Source: Variovorax paradoxus
Lineage (GTDB): Bacteria > Pseudomonadota > Gammaproteobacteria > Burkholderiales > Burkholderiaceae_C
Assembly: GCF_029919115.1 (NCBI RefSeq)
Contig: NZ_CP123990.1
Coordinates: 310,001-374,000 of the forward strand
Reading direction: 5' to 3'
DNA: 64,000 bases
The position numbers and the translations under genes were made by a program. Shown here piece after piece: positions 18,788-32,379 of the stretch. The notes under the pieces were generated by a model. That model was given only the letters and a program-made list of their open reading frames with translations. It had not been told where the DNA came from and ran no database searches. The number at the start of each line of letters is the position of its first letter. Within the stretch, counting starts at the first letter, position 1.

Positions 18788-18812
18788 GCAAACGTTTGCG
18801 CAATCGTTTGGC
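18788..18812. promoter_or_regulatory. LacI/PurR-type operator pair before nucleoside hydrolase
   Basis: GCAAACGTTTGC (18788-18799) is a perfect 12-bp palindrome with the central CG typical of LacI-family operators. A second, imperfect copy GCAATCGTTTGGC follows immediately (18800-18812). They end about 43 nt before the ATG of the nucleoside hydrolase gene, in the right place to repress it. The regulator is not in the window. Confidence 0.6.
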
Positions 18813-18854
18813 ATTTAGTTCTACATGGCAGAACCACTCAAAAAGGAGCCCGGA

Positions 18855-20048
18855 ATGAAGATTCGGATTCAGCGCCGCCAATGGATGGCCGCAGCCTTGC
18901 TGGCCACGGTGCTTTCGGCCTGTGGCGGAGGCGGCGGCAACAACAACGGCGGCATCGGGCTCACCCCGGGGTACGGCTCGGGCCCGCCTCCTGCGCAAAA
19001 GATCATCATCGACAGCGACTACAACACCATGAGCGACGACGGCCAGCTGGGCGTCATGGCCGCGCAGCTGCAGGCGTCGGGCAAGGTGCAGGTCATGGGC
19101 ATCAGCGTGGTCTCGGGCAACCAGTGGCTCAAGCAGGGCGTGGCCGATGCGCTGATGTCGGTCGAGCGCCTTGGCGTGGGCAACCGCATCGGCATCTATG
19201 CCGGCGCCAACTACGCCTTCAACCACAACTACGCCACCATCGAGGCCGAGATGGCCGCCGGCTCCGGGGGCGACGGCTACCTGGGTGCCTGGAGCTCGCC
19301 CGAGCCCAAGACCGACGCCGACCTGAAGCCCTCGCCCGACGGCTTTGCAACCCACACGGTGCTGCAGCGCAAGAGCGCGGTCGACTTCATCGTCGACACC
19401 GTGAAAGCCAACCCCAACGAGATCACCATTCTTGCCATTGGCCCGCTCACCAACATTGCTCTTGCGGTCAAGCAGAACCCCGAGATCGTGCCGCTCATCA
19501 AGAAGATCATCTACATGGGCGGCGCCGTCGACGTGGCGGGCAACACCACCAAGTTCGCCGAGTTCAACTGGTGGTTCGACCCCGAGGCGGCGCAGTTCGT
19601 CGTGCGCCTGCCAATCCCGCAAGTGGTGGTGCCGCTCGACGTGACCGACACCGTGTTTCTGACCAAGCCCATCTACGACCGCATTGCGCACCCGGCCAAG
19701 CCGACTGCCGTGACCGAGGTGTTCAGGCAGCTCAACGGTTACGGCTTCAGCGGCACCAACGGCTTCGAGAACAACCCGGCGTACACGCAGAACATCTGGG
19801 ACACGCTCACGCTCGCCTACCTCATCGATCCGAGTTACGCCACGCAGACAGTCGAGCGCTATGTCGACGTGGTCGCGCGGCCCGGCGCCGCCGAAAACGG
19901 CCGTTCCATCGGCTACAGCGCGCAGCCCGCGGGGCCCACGCTGCAGAAGATGACGGTGGTGAAGAAGTTCGACAACGCGCGCTTCTTCGAGCTCTACGTC
20001 GACCTGCTCACGCGGCCGGTGCCGATCACGCTGCCGCCGGCGAGCTGA
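18855..20048 (+). CDS. Inosine-uridine-type nucleoside hydrolase, lipoprotein
   Basis: 397 residues. Lipobox LSAC (Cys23) is followed by a Gly/Asn-rich tether. The mature part resembles the IUNH family: an N-terminal calcium-site-like IIIDSDYNTMSDDGQL (somewhat diverged from the usual DTDPGxDD), AIGPLTNIALAV, IIYMGGAV and a downstream FNWWFDPEAAQFVV, then PLDVTD. It would split ribonucleosides into base and ribose outside the cytoplasmic membrane, which is unusual for the mostly cytoplasmic family. Start chosen at ATG 18855 with AAGGAG upstream. It shares the poly-Gly tether style with the preceding S41 lipoprotein. A LacI-type operator lies just upstream. Confidence 0.85.
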   Translation: MKIRIQRRQWMAAALLATVLSACGGGGGNNNGGIGLTPGYGSGPPPAQKIIIDSDYNTMSDDGQLGVMAAQLQASGKVQVMGISVVSGNQWLKQGVADALMSVERLGVGNRIGIYAGANYAFNHNYATIEAEMAAGSGGDGYLGAWSSPEPKTDADLKPSPDGFATHTVLQRKSAVDFIVDTVKANPNEITILAIGPLTNIALAVKQNPEIVPLIKKIIYMGGAVDVAGNTTKFAEFNWWFDPEAAQFVVRLPIPQVVVPLDVTDTVFLTKPIYDRIAHPAKPTAVTEVFRQLNGYGFSGTNGFENNPAYTQNIWDTLTLAYLIDPSYATQTVERYVDVVARPGAAENGRSIGYSAQPAGPTLQKMTVVKKFDNARFFELYVDLLTRPVPITLPPAS

Positions 20049-20080
20049 CCAGAACGAAACAAGCGCGAAGGCGCAGGGCC

Positions 20081-22054
<1,974 letters not shown>

Positions 22055-22102
22055 GACTGTGGCACGAGGTTTGCAATCGCAAACCCCGTCCCGCCACCCT
22101 TC

Positions 22103-22114
22103 CTGTATAGACAG
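22103..22114. promoter_or_regulatory. HutC-type operator 1
   Basis: CTGTATAGACAG, a near-palindrome matching the TGTATATACA-like core found at 22170 and before hutH. It lies in the recQ/importer intergenic region, 66 bp centre-to-centre from operator 2 (about six helical turns), compatible with co-operative or looped binding by HutC. Confidence 0.7.
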
Positions 22115-22168
22115 CAATCTGGTGCATTTTCCTGACGGCATGCACCGAAACGGCTCTCCCGGGTTATC

Positions 22169-22181
22169 CTGTATATACAAG
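22169..22181. promoter_or_regulatory. HutC-type operator 2
   Basis: CTGTATATACAAG contains a perfect 10-bp palindrome TGTATATACA, the recognised HutC core in proteobacteria. It lies 93 nt before the importer gene start, probably overlapping or flanking its promoter. Confidence 0.8.
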
Positions 22182-22273
22182 TTGGGGCGCTCGGCAACAA
22201 TGCGAGGCGCGCGCAGCCCGTGATCGGCAGCGCATCGCCTAGCCATCATCAAGAAACGGAACCAGGAGTACCC

Positions 22274-23242
22274 ATGGTCAAGACGGTAGTTGTGAAAGTC
22301 GCTTCCCTGCTGGCAGCAGGCGCATGTGCAGCGGGCATGGCCGGAACGGCCGCCGCGCAAGAAACCAGGATTGCGCTCGGCATGTCCGGCTGGACCGGCT
22401 TCGCGCCGCTTTCGCTGGCTGACAAGGCCGGCATCTTCAAGAAGAACGGCCTGGACGTCGAACTGAAGATGATCCCGCAGAAGGACCGCCACCTGGCACT
22501 GGCCGCGGGCGCCATCCAGTGCGCAGCCACCACGGTGGAAACGCACGTGGCCTGGAACGCCAACGGCGTGCCCATCGTGCAGATCTTCCAGATGGACAAG
22601 TCCTACGGCGCCGACGGCCTGGCGGTGCGCAACGACGTGAAGAGTTTTGCCGACCTCAAGGGCAAGACCATCGGCGTGAGCGCCCCCGGCACCGCGCCGT
22701 ACTTCGGCCTGGCCTGGATGCTCAACAAGAACGGCATGACGCTGAAGGACGTGAAGGTGGTTTCGCTCGAACCGCAGCCCGCCGCCCAGGCGTTCGTGGC
22801 CGGCCAGAACGACGCCGCCATGACCTACGAGCCCTATCTTTCGACCGTGCGAGCCAATCCCGCCGCCGGCAAGATCCTGGCCACCACGCTCGACTACCCG
22901 ATGGTGATGGACACCGTCGGCTGCGCACCCACCTGGCTCAAGGCCAACGCCAAGGCGGCGCAGGCGCTCACGCAGTCGTACTTCGAGGCGCTCGACATGA
23001 TCAAGGCCGACCCGGCCAAGGCCAACGAACTGATGGGCTCTGCCGTAAAGCAGACCGGCGAGCAGTTCGCCAAATCGTCGGCCTTCCTGCGCTGGCAGGA
23101 CAAGGCCGCCAACCAGAAGTTCTTTGCGGGCGAACTCACCAGTTTCATGAAGGAAGCCACGCCCATCCTGTTGGAAGCCGGCGTGATCCGAAAGGCGCCT
23201 GAAGACTACGCAGCCACCTTCGATGCAAGCTTCGTCAAGTAA
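22274..23242 (+). CDS. ABC transporter substrate-binding protein (NitT/TauT type), hut-linked
   Basis: 322 residues with a Sec signal (ending AAAQE) and a type-2 periplasmic-binding fold of the SsuA/TauA/ThiY kind: [55 protein letters not shown]. It delivers an unknown ligand to the membrane components encoded next. Two HutC-type operators in its promoter region and its position beside hutC make histidine, urocanate or another imidazole the best guess (inference). ATG 22274 has AGGAG upstream. It overlaps the permease gene by 20 nt. Confidence 0.88.
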   Translation: MVKTVVVKVASLLAAGACAAGMAGTAAAQETRIALGMSGWTGFAPLSLADKAGIFKKNGLDVELKMIPQKDRHLALAAGAIQCAATTVETHVAWNANGVPIVQIFQMDKSYGADGLAVRNDVKSFADLKGKTIGVSAPGTAPYFGLAWMLNKNGMTLKDVKVVSLEPQPAAQAFVAGQNDAAMTYEPYLSTVRANPAAGKILATTLDYPMVMDTVGCAPTWLKANAKAAQALTQSYFEALDMIKADPAKANELMGSAVKQTGEQFAKSSAFLRWQDKAANQKFFAGELTSFMKEATPILLEAGVIRKAPEDYAATFDASFVK

Positions 23243-24118
23243 GGCCCTGCCGCAGGTGCCGCCGCGCGCGGCGGCACCTGGGTCGGCCACCTCTCTCGCT
23301 TCCGCTGGTTCCGCCAAGCCTGCCGCGCCGGTTCGGCGCCGCACGCTCGCACCGCTCGAGCCCATCAGCGGCCGCGCGCGCGTGCTGCTCGGCCTGAGCT
23401 TCTTCGTGGCCTTCGTGCTCGTGTGGTCCATCGCCACGCTGGGCGGCTTCGTGCCGCCGACCTTCCTTGCCAGCCCGGTCACCATGCTCAAGGAAGGCTG
23501 GATGCTCTTCGCCGAGTTCGGCTTCATCGGCGACGTGGGCATGACCGTGTGGCGCGTGTTCGGCGGCTTCCTGCTGGCGGCCGTGCTGGCGGTGCCGCTG
23601 GGCATTGCCATGGGCACGTGGAAGGCTGTGGAAGCCTTCTTCGAGCCGTTCGTCTCGTTCTGTCGCTACCTGCCGGCCTCGGCGTTCATTCCGCTGCTCA
23701 TCCTGTGGGCGGGCCTGGGCGAAATGCAGAAGCTGCTGGTGATCTTCATCGGCTCGTTCTTCCAGATCGTGCTGATGGTGGCGGTAACGGTGGGCGGCGC
23801 GCGGCGCGACCTCGTCGAAGCGGCCTACACGCTCGGCGCCAAGAGCCGCGGCATTGTTGCGCGCGTACTCATTCCGGGTGCCGCGCCCGGCATTGCCGAA
23901 ACCTTGCGCCTGGTGCTGGGCTGGGCCTGGACCTACGTGATCGTGGCCGAACTCATCGGCTCGTCTTCAGGCATCGGCCACATGATCACCGACAGCCAGG
24001 CCTTGCTGAACACCGGCCAGATCATCTTCGGGATCATCGTGATCGGCGTCATCGGGCTCGTGTCCGACTTCGCATTCAAGGCACTCAACCGCCGCATGTT
24101 CGCCTGGGCCGCACTGTG

Positions 24119-24119
<1 letters not shown>
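23223..24119 (+). CDS. ABC transporter permease (NitT/TauT type), hut-linked
   Basis: 298 residues: Ala/Pro-rich cytoplasmic N-terminus, then about six membrane helices of the BPD_transp_1 family with the EAA-type loop ([32 protein letters not shown]). It forms the membrane channel for the preceding binding protein. The start overlaps the binding-protein gene by 20 nt and the stop overlaps the ATPase start (TGATG), indicating tight translational coupling. Confidence 0.92.
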
Positions 24120-24916
<797 letters not shown>

Positions 24917-24954
24917 GATGAAGCGGTGCGCTCTTGTTCGTCGTACTGAGGATC

Positions 24955-25104
24955 GTTCGGGGCGCGCACCCGCCGACGGGGTACCTTTCTCCGCGAATGT
25001 CCCCCGGCCTGCGGGCTTCCGCCCCTCCTCTGTTTGACGTGCGCGGTTCGGGGCGCGCACCCGCCGACGGGGTACCTTTCTCCGCGAATGTCCCCCGGCC
25101 TGCG
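24955..25104. repeat. 59-bp direct repeat, two copies (importer-hutC gap)
   Basis: Identical 59-bp segments at 24955-25013 and 25046-25104 (period 91), each containing GGGGTACCTTTCTCCGCGAA and then ATGTCCCCCGGCCTGCGG. The second runs on into CCTCCTCCTTTAT, whose reverse complement recurs in the tandem repeat at 25191-25266. This gap (24917-25338) has no convincing gene; open frames across it only follow the repeats. Confidence 0.85.
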
Positions 25105-25190
25105 GCCTCCTCCTTTATCCAGAGCAGTCGTTGATCAGCGTTGCACCAGCAGCGTGCCCAAGTGCACAGGGCATCGGGTGCTCCCCGCAG

Positions 25191-25266
25191 CGAAATAAAG
25201 GAGGAGCCGAAGGCGGGGGACATTCGCGCGAAATAAAGGAGGAGCCGAAGGCGGGGGACATTCGCG
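25191..25266. repeat. 38-bp tandem repeat, inverted relative to the 59-bp repeat
   Basis: Two exact 38-bp units (25191-25228, 25229-25266), each CGAAATAAAGGAGGAGCCGA followed by AGGCGGGGGACATTCGCG. Each is a diverged reverse complement of the end of the 59-bp unit, so the gap holds two forward and two inverted copies of one element. The sequence resembles dispersed repeats of Comamonadaceae genomes (recalled, not searched). Confidence 0.85.
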
Positions 25267-25338
25267 GAGGGGAGTACCCGGTGGCCTTTGCACACGCCCT
25301 GAACAACAGCGCCAAGAACAACAAGGCAAAAAGCCGAC

Positions 25339-26076
25339 ATGAAGCGCGACCTTCCCTCCCTCGCGCTCTACGCGCAAGTCAAGGATCACATCTCCCGCAA
25401 GATCCAGGACGGCACCTGGCCTGCCGGCCACCGTCTGCCTTCCGAAAGCGAACTGGTCGCCCAGTTCGGCATCTCGCGCATGACCGTGAACCGTGCGCTG
25501 CGCGAGCTCATGGAGCAGGGCCGCATCGTGCGCATGGCCGGTGTCGGCAGCTTTGTGGCCGAGAACAAGCCGCAGTCCACGTTGCTGCAGATTGCCAACA
25601 TCGCCAGCGAAATCCGCCAGCGCGGCCATGACTACCGCTGCGAAATGCTCGCTGTAGAACGCATTGCCGCCTCGCCCGACGTGGCTGCCTGGCTCGACAT
25701 GCGCGCGGGCACCTCGGTGTTCCACAGCGTGTGCCTGCACCTGGAGAACGACACCCCGGTGCAACTCGAGGAACGGTACGTCAATCCGCAGGTCGTGCCC
25801 GACTTTCTCGAGCAGGACTTTGCCGCCGTTGCGCCCAGCGAGTACCTGGTGCGCAACGTGCCCTTCGACCAGATCGAGCACGTCGTCGATGCCGTGCTGC
25901 CCACCGCCGAGCAGGCCGGACGGCTTGCCATGGAACCCACCGACCCCTGCCTGCTGCTCACGCGCCGCACGTGGACGCGCAACACACCCGTCACCTGGGT
26001 GCGCTGCCTGCACCCCGCCTCACGCTACAGCCTCGGCAGCCGCTTCAAAGCCGACGGCAACCCAAGCTTCGGCTGA
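25339..26076 (+). CDS. hutC: Histidine utilisation repressor HutC (GntR/HutC family)
   Basis: 245 residues: GntR winged helix (PSLALYAQVKDHISRKIQDGTWPAGHRLPSESELVAQFGISRMTVNRALRELMEQGRIVRMAGVGSFVA), then a UTRA effector domain (about 90-235) ending in the GSRF segment typical of HutC. It represses hut genes and is released by urocanate. Three TGTATATACA-like operators are nearby: two before the ABC importer, one between hutC and hutH. Position and operators fit well, so this is a firm call. Confidence 0.94.
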   Translation: MKRDLPSLALYAQVKDHISRKIQDGTWPAGHRLPSESELVAQFGISRMTVNRALRELMEQGRIVRMAGVGSFVAENKPQSTLLQIANIASEIRQRGHDYRCEMLAVERIAASPDVAAWLDMRAGTSVFHSVCLHLENDTPVQLEERYVNPQVVPDFLEQDFAAVAPSEYLVRNVPFDQIEHVVDAVLPTAEQAGRLAMEPTDPCLLLTRRTWTRNTPVTWVRCLHPASRYSLGSRFKADGNPSFG

Positions 26077-26116
26077 TTTTTTTGTCGCGGAAACCGCAGG
26101 TCTTCTCTCGCAACCA

Positions 26117-26129
26117 CTTGTATAGACAG
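26117..26129. promoter_or_regulatory. HutC-type operator 3, before hutH
   Basis: CTTGTATAGACAG, near-palindromic, ends seven nt before the hutH ATG. It occupies the place of the ribosome-binding site, so HutC bound here would block the hutHU promoter or its early transcript. Confidence 0.75.
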
Positions 26130-26135
26130 GTTCAT

Positions 26136-27689
26136 ATGCCAACAAGCAATCACACCCCCGCCACCCTGACCCTCACGCCCGGCAAGGTGGACCTCGCCAT
26201 GCTGCGCCGCATCCAGGCCGGTGGCGTGCGGCTGGCGCTCGACCCGTCGGTGCAGAGCGGCATGGCCAGTGCTGAGGCGGCGGTGCGCCACATCGTCGAG
26301 AACGACCAGGTGGTCTACGGCATCAACACCGGCTTCGGCAAGCTTGCGAGCACCCGCATCGGCAACGACCACCTGGCCGAGCTGCAGCGCAACCTCGTGC
26401 TCTCGCACAGCGTGGGCACCGGCGAGCCGCTGGCCGCGCCTGTCGTGCGCATGGTGCTGGCCACCAAGGCCGTGAGCCTGGCGCGCGGCCACTCGGGCGT
26501 GCGGCCCGCGCTGGTCGATGCCTTGTTGGCGCTCTTCAATGCAGGCGTCATGCCGCGCATTCCGTGCAAGGGCTCGGTGGGCGCATCGGGCGACCTCGCA
26601 CCGCTCGCGCACATGGCGTGCGTGCTGATCGGCGAGGGCGAGGCGATCACTGCTGAAGGTACCGTGGTCAGCGGTGCCGAGGCCATGCGCCTCGTCGGCC
26701 TCGAGCCCTTCGTGCTCGGCCCCAAGGAAGGCCTGGCGCTGCTCAACGGAACGCAGGTGTCGACCGCGCTCGCGCTGGCCGGCCTGTTCGGCGCCGAAGA
26801 CGTGTTCGCCTCTGCGTTGATGTCCGGCGCGCTCTCGCTCGAAGCCATCCAAGGTTCGATCAAGCCCTTCGATGCGCGCATTCATGCCGCCCGTGGACAG
26901 CCGGGGCAGATTGCGGTTGCGGGCGCGGTGCGCGCGCTGCTCGAAGGCAGCGAGATCGTGCCGTCGCATGCAGCGTGCGGCCGCGTGCAAGACCCGTATT
27001 CGGTGCGCTGCATTCCGCAGGTCATGGGTGCCTGCCTCGACAACCTGGCGCATGCCGCGCGCGTGCTGGTGATCGAGGCCAATGCCGCATCGGACAACCC
27101 GCTGGTCTTTACCGACACCGGCGAAGTGATCTCGGGCGGCAACTTCCACGCCGAGCCGGTCGCCTTTGCGGCCGACATCATTGCGCTGGCCGTGAGCGAG
27201 GTCGGCGCCATTTCCGAGCGGCGCCTCGCGCTCTTGCTCGACACCGGAATTTCGGGCCTGCCGCCGTTCCTCGTGCGCGACGGTGGCCTCAACTCAGGCT
27301 TCATGATCGCGCAAGTCACGGCGGCCGCGCTGGCTTCGGAGAACAAGTCGCTCGCGCATCCCGCCAGCGTCGACAGCCTGCCCACTTCGGCCAACCAGGA
27401 AGACCATGTGTCCATGGCCACCTTCGCGGCACGGCGCCTCGGCGAGATGGTCAACAACACCGCAGTCGTGGTCGGCATCGAAGCCATGGCGGCGGCGCAA
27501 GGCATTGAACTGAACCGAAATCTCAAGAGCTCGCCGCTGGTCGAAGCCGAGTTCGCCAACATCCGCCAGAAGGTCGCGTTTCTTGAAACCGACCGCTACC
27601 TCGCGCCCGACATCGAAGCCATGCGCCAGTGGGCGCTGAAGGCCGAGTTGCCTGCCGCACTTTTGAACATCCTGCCCAGCCACGCCTGA
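26136..27689 (+). CDS. hutH: Histidine ammonia-lyase
   Basis: 517 residues, family-normal. The ASG triad that cyclises to the MIO electrophile is at 150-152 in [15 protein letters not shown]. Other landmarks: [10 protein letters not shown] near residue 65, QDPYS and a C-terminal QEDHVSM. It deaminates L-histidine to trans-urocanate, the first step of the pathway. ATG 26136 is just downstream of a HutC operator; no strong Shine-Dalgarno is seen. hutU follows after 26 nt. Confidence 0.97.
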   Translation: MPTSNHTPATLTLTPGKVDLAMLRRIQAGGVRLALDPSVQSGMASAEAAVRHIVENDQVVYGINTGFGKLASTRIGNDHLAELQRNLVLSHSVGTGEPLAAPVVRMVLATKAVSLARGHSGVRPALVDALLALFNAGVMPRIPCKGSVGASGDLAPLAHMACVLIGEGEAITAEGTVVSGAEAMRLVGLEPFVLGPKEGLALLNGTQVSTALALAGLFGAEDVFASALMSGALSLEAIQGSIKPFDARIHAARGQPGQIAVAGAVRALLEGSEIVPSHAACGRVQDPYSVRCIPQVMGACLDNLAHAARVLVIEANAASDNPLVFTDTGEVISGGNFHAEPVAFAADIIALAVSEVGAISERRLALLLDTGISGLPPFLVRDGGLNSGFMIAQVTAAALASENKSLAHPASVDSLPTSANQEDHVSMATFAARRLGEMVNNTAVVVGIEAMAAAQGIELNRNLKSSPLVEAEFANIRQKVAFLETDRYLAPDIEAMRQWALKAELPAALLNILPSHA

Positions 27690-27715
27690 ACACACAGATC
27701 AAGGAGAACCTCGCC

Positions 27716-29434
<1,719 letters not shown>

Positions 29435-29480
29435 CCCGGAGTGAAGCAGTAAGACGAAGGTAAAAAGAAAACACGCGCCG

Positions 29481-29499
29481 ATTCCCACTCAGTGGGAAT
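29481..29499. promoter_or_regulatory. Perfect palindrome, probable IclR operator
   Basis: ATTCCCACTCAGTGGGAAT: nine-nt arms around one central base, between hutU and the IclR gene. A further half-site GTGGGAA recurs at 29512-29518. Such TGGGAA/TTCCCA dyads upstream of the regulator are typical autoregulatory sites of IclR-family proteins. Confidence 0.65.
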
Positions 29500-29575
29500 G
29501 AAGGCTTGGACGTGGGAACGGCCGACAAGATACTGCACGCCGCACCCACTTTCCGACATCTCGCCGCCGCTCCCG

Positions 29576-30307
29576 ATGACGCCGCCCGAAGCTTCCGCCC
29601 ACAACGACCGAGCCCTGCTGGTGCTGTCGGTGCTGGCGCAAAGCAAGGCGGCCATGTCGGCTGCGGAGCTGATACAGGCGACAGGCCTTTCGCAGAGCAC
29701 GCTGTACCGGCAGATTGCCACGCTGCGGCGCTGGGGCTTCGTCATGGAGGCCGAAGGGCGCTACTCGCCCGGGCCGGTGAGCGTGCAGCTTGCAACCGGC
29801 TTCGACGGCAACTCCGACCTGGTGATGGCGGCGCGCGCCGACATGCGTGCGCTTGCGCAACAGAGCCGCGAAAGCGTGGCGCTTGTCACGGCCGTGAACG
29901 ACCGCGTGGTGTGCCTCGAGATGATCGACAGCGAGCAGTCGCTGCGCTGTTCGTTCGACCGGGGCCGCAGCGTTCCGGCCCGAGACGGCGCCAGTGCCAA
30001 GTGCCTGCTGGCCCATTTGCCGACCGACCAGCGCGATGCATTGCTCGACGCATTCGGCGAAAGCCCCGAGCGCCGCGCACAGCGTGTCGCCGAGCTCGAC
30101 GCGATCCGCGAAGCCGGCCACGCCGTGACGCATGGCGAGGTCGATGCGGGCGTCTGGGGCGCGAGCGCGCCGGTGCTTGCATCGGGCCGTCGCCTGCGCG
30201 GCGCAATCACGCTCATGGCCCCGCTCACGCGTGTCGAAGGCATGGAAGCTGCATTGCTGCACATGACCGTCGTCACGGCGGCGCGCATTTCACGCGCGCT
30301 GCAGTAG
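29576..30307 (+). CDS. IclR-family transcriptional regulator
   Basis: 243 residues: winged helix (ALLVLSVLAQSKAAMSAAELIQATGLSQSTLYRQIATLRRWGFV) and an IclR effector domain (about 80-240). ATG 29576 is preferred: an in-frame ATG at 29492 lies inside the palindromic operator and would add 28 atypical residues. It sits inside the hut locus between hutU and the amino-acid transporter genes, so it likely tunes the downstream transporter-hutDIFG block separately from HutC (inference). Confidence 0.9.
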   Translation: MTPPEASAHNDRALLVLSVLAQSKAAMSAAELIQATGLSQSTLYRQIATLRRWGFVMEAEGRYSPGPVSVQLATGFDGNSDLVMAARADMRALAQQSRESVALVTAVNDRVVCLEMIDSEQSLRCSFDRGRSVPARDGASAKCLLAHLPTDQRDALLDAFGESPERRAQRVAELDAIREAGHAVTHGEVDAGVWGASAPVLASGRRLRGAITLMAPLTRVEGMEAALLHMTVVTAARISRALQ

Positions 30308-30355
30308 CCGGCCACCAACGCATTTTTTCTTTCTTCAACTCACGGAAGCTTTCAC

Positions 30356-31108
30356 ATGAACACCCGCCGCACCCTCATTGCCGCCGCACTCTCCAGCCTT
30401 GCCTTCTTCGGTTTTGCCGCCACCGCGCAAGCCCAGGGCGAGCCGCTGCGGGTGGCCACCGACGCCACCTTTCCGCCGATGGAGTTCGTCGAGAACGGCA
30501 AGCGCACCGGCTTTGACGTGGAGCTGGTCGAGGCCATCGGCAAGACGCTCGGCCGCAAGATCGAGTGGATCGACATTGACTTCAAGGGCCTGGTGCCGGG
30601 CCTCGTCTCCAAGCGCTTCGACATGGCCGTTTCGGCCATCTACATCACGGACGAGCGCAAGAAGGTCGTCGACTTCACCGTGCCCTACTACGCGGGCGGC
30701 CTCGTCGTGATGGTGAAGGACGGCAACACCGCCATCAAGACGCCGGCCGACATCAACGGCAAGAAGGTCAGCGTGCAGGTGGGCACCAAGTCGGTCTCCT
30801 ACACCAAGGAAAAGTTTCCGCAGGTGCAGCTGATGGAAGTCGAGAAGAACCAGGAGATGTTCAACCTGGTGGACATCGGCCGTGCCGATGCGGCCGTGAC
30901 CGGCAAGCCCGCCGCTTACCAGTACGTGCGCACGCGCGGCGGCCTCAAGGTGCTGCCCGAGCAGATCACCACCGAGGAATACGGCATGGCCATCCGCAAG
31001 GACACGCCCGAGCTCACCAAGGCAGTGAACGGCGCCATCGAGAAGCTCAAGGCCGACGGCACCTATGCGCAGATCGTCGCGAAGTGGTTCAGCGCGAACG
31101 CGAAGTAA
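30356..31108 (+). CDS. Amino-acid ABC transporter substrate-binding protein (His/Gln type)
   Basis: 250 residues: Sec signal ending ATAQAQG, then the SBP_bac_3 fold (LRVATDATFPPMEFVENGKRTGFDVELVEAIGK, DFKGLVPGLVSKRFDMAVSAIYITDERKKVVDFTVPYY). Periplasmic receptor for a polar amino acid; inside the hut locus histidine or urocanate is likely. Followed after 12 nt by a matching permease, but no ATPase gene is adjacent. Confidence 0.93.
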   Translation: MNTRRTLIAAALSSLAFFGFAATAQAQGEPLRVATDATFPPMEFVENGKRTGFDVELVEAIGKTLGRKIEWIDIDFKGLVPGLVSKRFDMAVSAIYITDERKKVVDFTVPYYAGGLVVMVKDGNTAIKTPADINGKKVSVQVGTKSVSYTKEKFPQVQLMEVEKNQEMFNLVDIGRADAAVTGKPAAYQYVRTRGGLKVLPEQITTEEYGMAIRKDTPELTKAVNGAIEKLKADGTYAQIVAKWFSANAK

Positions 31109-31120
31109 CCCGGCCGGCTC

Positions 31121-31789
31121 ATGGATCTCGATTTCTCGCCGGTCTGGCAAGGCTGGCCCGACCTGCTACGCGGCGCGCTCGTCACGGTGGAAATTACCGC
31201 CTGCGCGCTCGCCCTCGGCTGCGTGCTGGGCCTGGTGGTCGGCATCGGGCGGCTCAACCCGAAGCGGCGCTGGCTCTACGGCCTATGCACGGCCTATGTG
31301 GCGGCGATTCGCGGCACGCCGCTCCTGGTGCAGCTGTTCATTTTGTTCTTCGGCCTGCCGCACTTCGGCATCTTGCTGCCGGCCTTCCTGTGCGGCGTAC
31401 TGGGGCTGGGCGTGTATTCGGGTGCGTATGTGTCGGAGATCGTGCGCGGCGCCATCCAGTCGATCGACAAGGGCCAGACCCTCGCGGCCCAGTCGCTGGG
31501 CATGACGCCCGCCACGGCCATGCGCGAGATCGTGCTGCCGCAGGCGGTGGTGCGCATGATCCCGCCGCTGGGCAACGAGTTCATCGCGCTCATCAAGAAC
31601 TCGGCGCTGGTGTCGCTGCTCACCATCCACGACGTGATGCACGAGGGGCAGAAGATCATCAGCGTGTCGTACCGCTCGCTCGAGGTGTACCTTGCCATCG
31701 CGCTCGTGTACTTCGTGCTCACGGGCACGATGACGCTGGTTCTCAGGCACTTCGAGCAGAAGCTGCGGCAAGGGGGGCTGATGCGATGA
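31121..31789 (+). CDS. Amino-acid ABC transporter permease (HisM/GlnP type)
   Basis: 222 residues, about five membrane helices, with the EAA-type loop QSLGMTPATAMREIVLPQAVVRMIPPLGNEFIALIKNSALVSLL characteristic of the HisMQ/GlnP family. It would pair with the preceding binding protein, probably as a homodimer. Its stop overlaps the hutD start (ATGA). The ATP-binding subunit must come from elsewhere in the genome. Confidence 0.93.
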   Translation: MDLDFSPVWQGWPDLLRGALVTVEITACALALGCVLGLVVGIGRLNPKRRWLYGLCTAYVAAIRGTPLLVQLFILFFGLPHFGILLPAFLCGVLGLGVYSGAYVSEIVRGAIQSIDKGQTLAAQSLGMTPATAMREIVLPQAVVRMIPPLGNEFIALIKNSALVSLLTIHDVMHEGQKIISVSYRSLEVYLAIALVYFVLTGTMTLVLRHFEQKLRQGGLMR

Positions 31790-32355
31790 ACGTGGTTCGC
31801 TTTTCCCGCACCGAGCTGCCGGCCAGACCCTGGAAGAACGGCGGCGGCACCACGCAGGAAATCGTCAGCTGGCCCGAGGGCGCGGGGCTCGACGACTTCA
31901 GCTGGCGCGCGAGCATCGCCACCATTGCGGCGCCGGGGCCTTTCTCGGTGTTCGAAGGCGTCGACCGCAGCATCATGCTGCTCGAAGGCGACGGCGTGCG
32001 GCTCTTCACGCCCGACGGCCGAACGGACCACCGGCTCGACGCGCCGCACCGGCCATTCACCTTCAGCGGCGATGAAACGATCGATTGCGCGCTGCTCGGT
32101 GGCGCATCGAACGACTTCAACATCATGGCGCGGCGGGGCCGGTGGCGCGCCGAAGTGCAGGTGCTCGCCGAGCCCTCGGTCGTCGAGCCAGCTCCGCACG
32201 GCGTGCTGCTTGCGCTGCGCGGCACGTGGCGCCTGAACGGCGAGGCGCGCGCGGAGGGAGAGGGCGTGTACTGGGCCGAAGATGCGCAGGCGTGGCAAGC
32301 CGTGCCGGAGGACGAAGGCGCGCGGTTGGCAGCGGTTCGCATCGTGCCGGCGTAA
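31786..32355 (+). CDS. hutD: HutD-family protein
   Basis: 189 residues, cupin-like HutD fold with the family opening PARPWKNGGGTTQEI and WRASIATIAAPGPFSVFEGVDRSIMLLEG. HutD is widespread in hut operons. In Pseudomonas it is reported to limit over-accumulation of pathway intermediates, but its biochemistry is unclear. Overlaps the permease by four nt; hutI follows after 24 nt. Confidence 0.92.
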   Translation: MNVVRFSRTELPARPWKNGGGTTQEIVSWPEGAGLDDFSWRASIATIAAPGPFSVFEGVDRSIMLLEGDGVRLFTPDGRTDHRLDAPHRPFTFSGDETIDCALLGGASNDFNIMARRGRWRAEVQVLAEPSVVEPAPHGVLLALRGTWRLNGEARAEGEGVYWAEDAQAWQAVPEDEGARLAAVRIVPA

Positions 32356-32379
32356 GCTCTGGAATACCGAAAGAGACCC

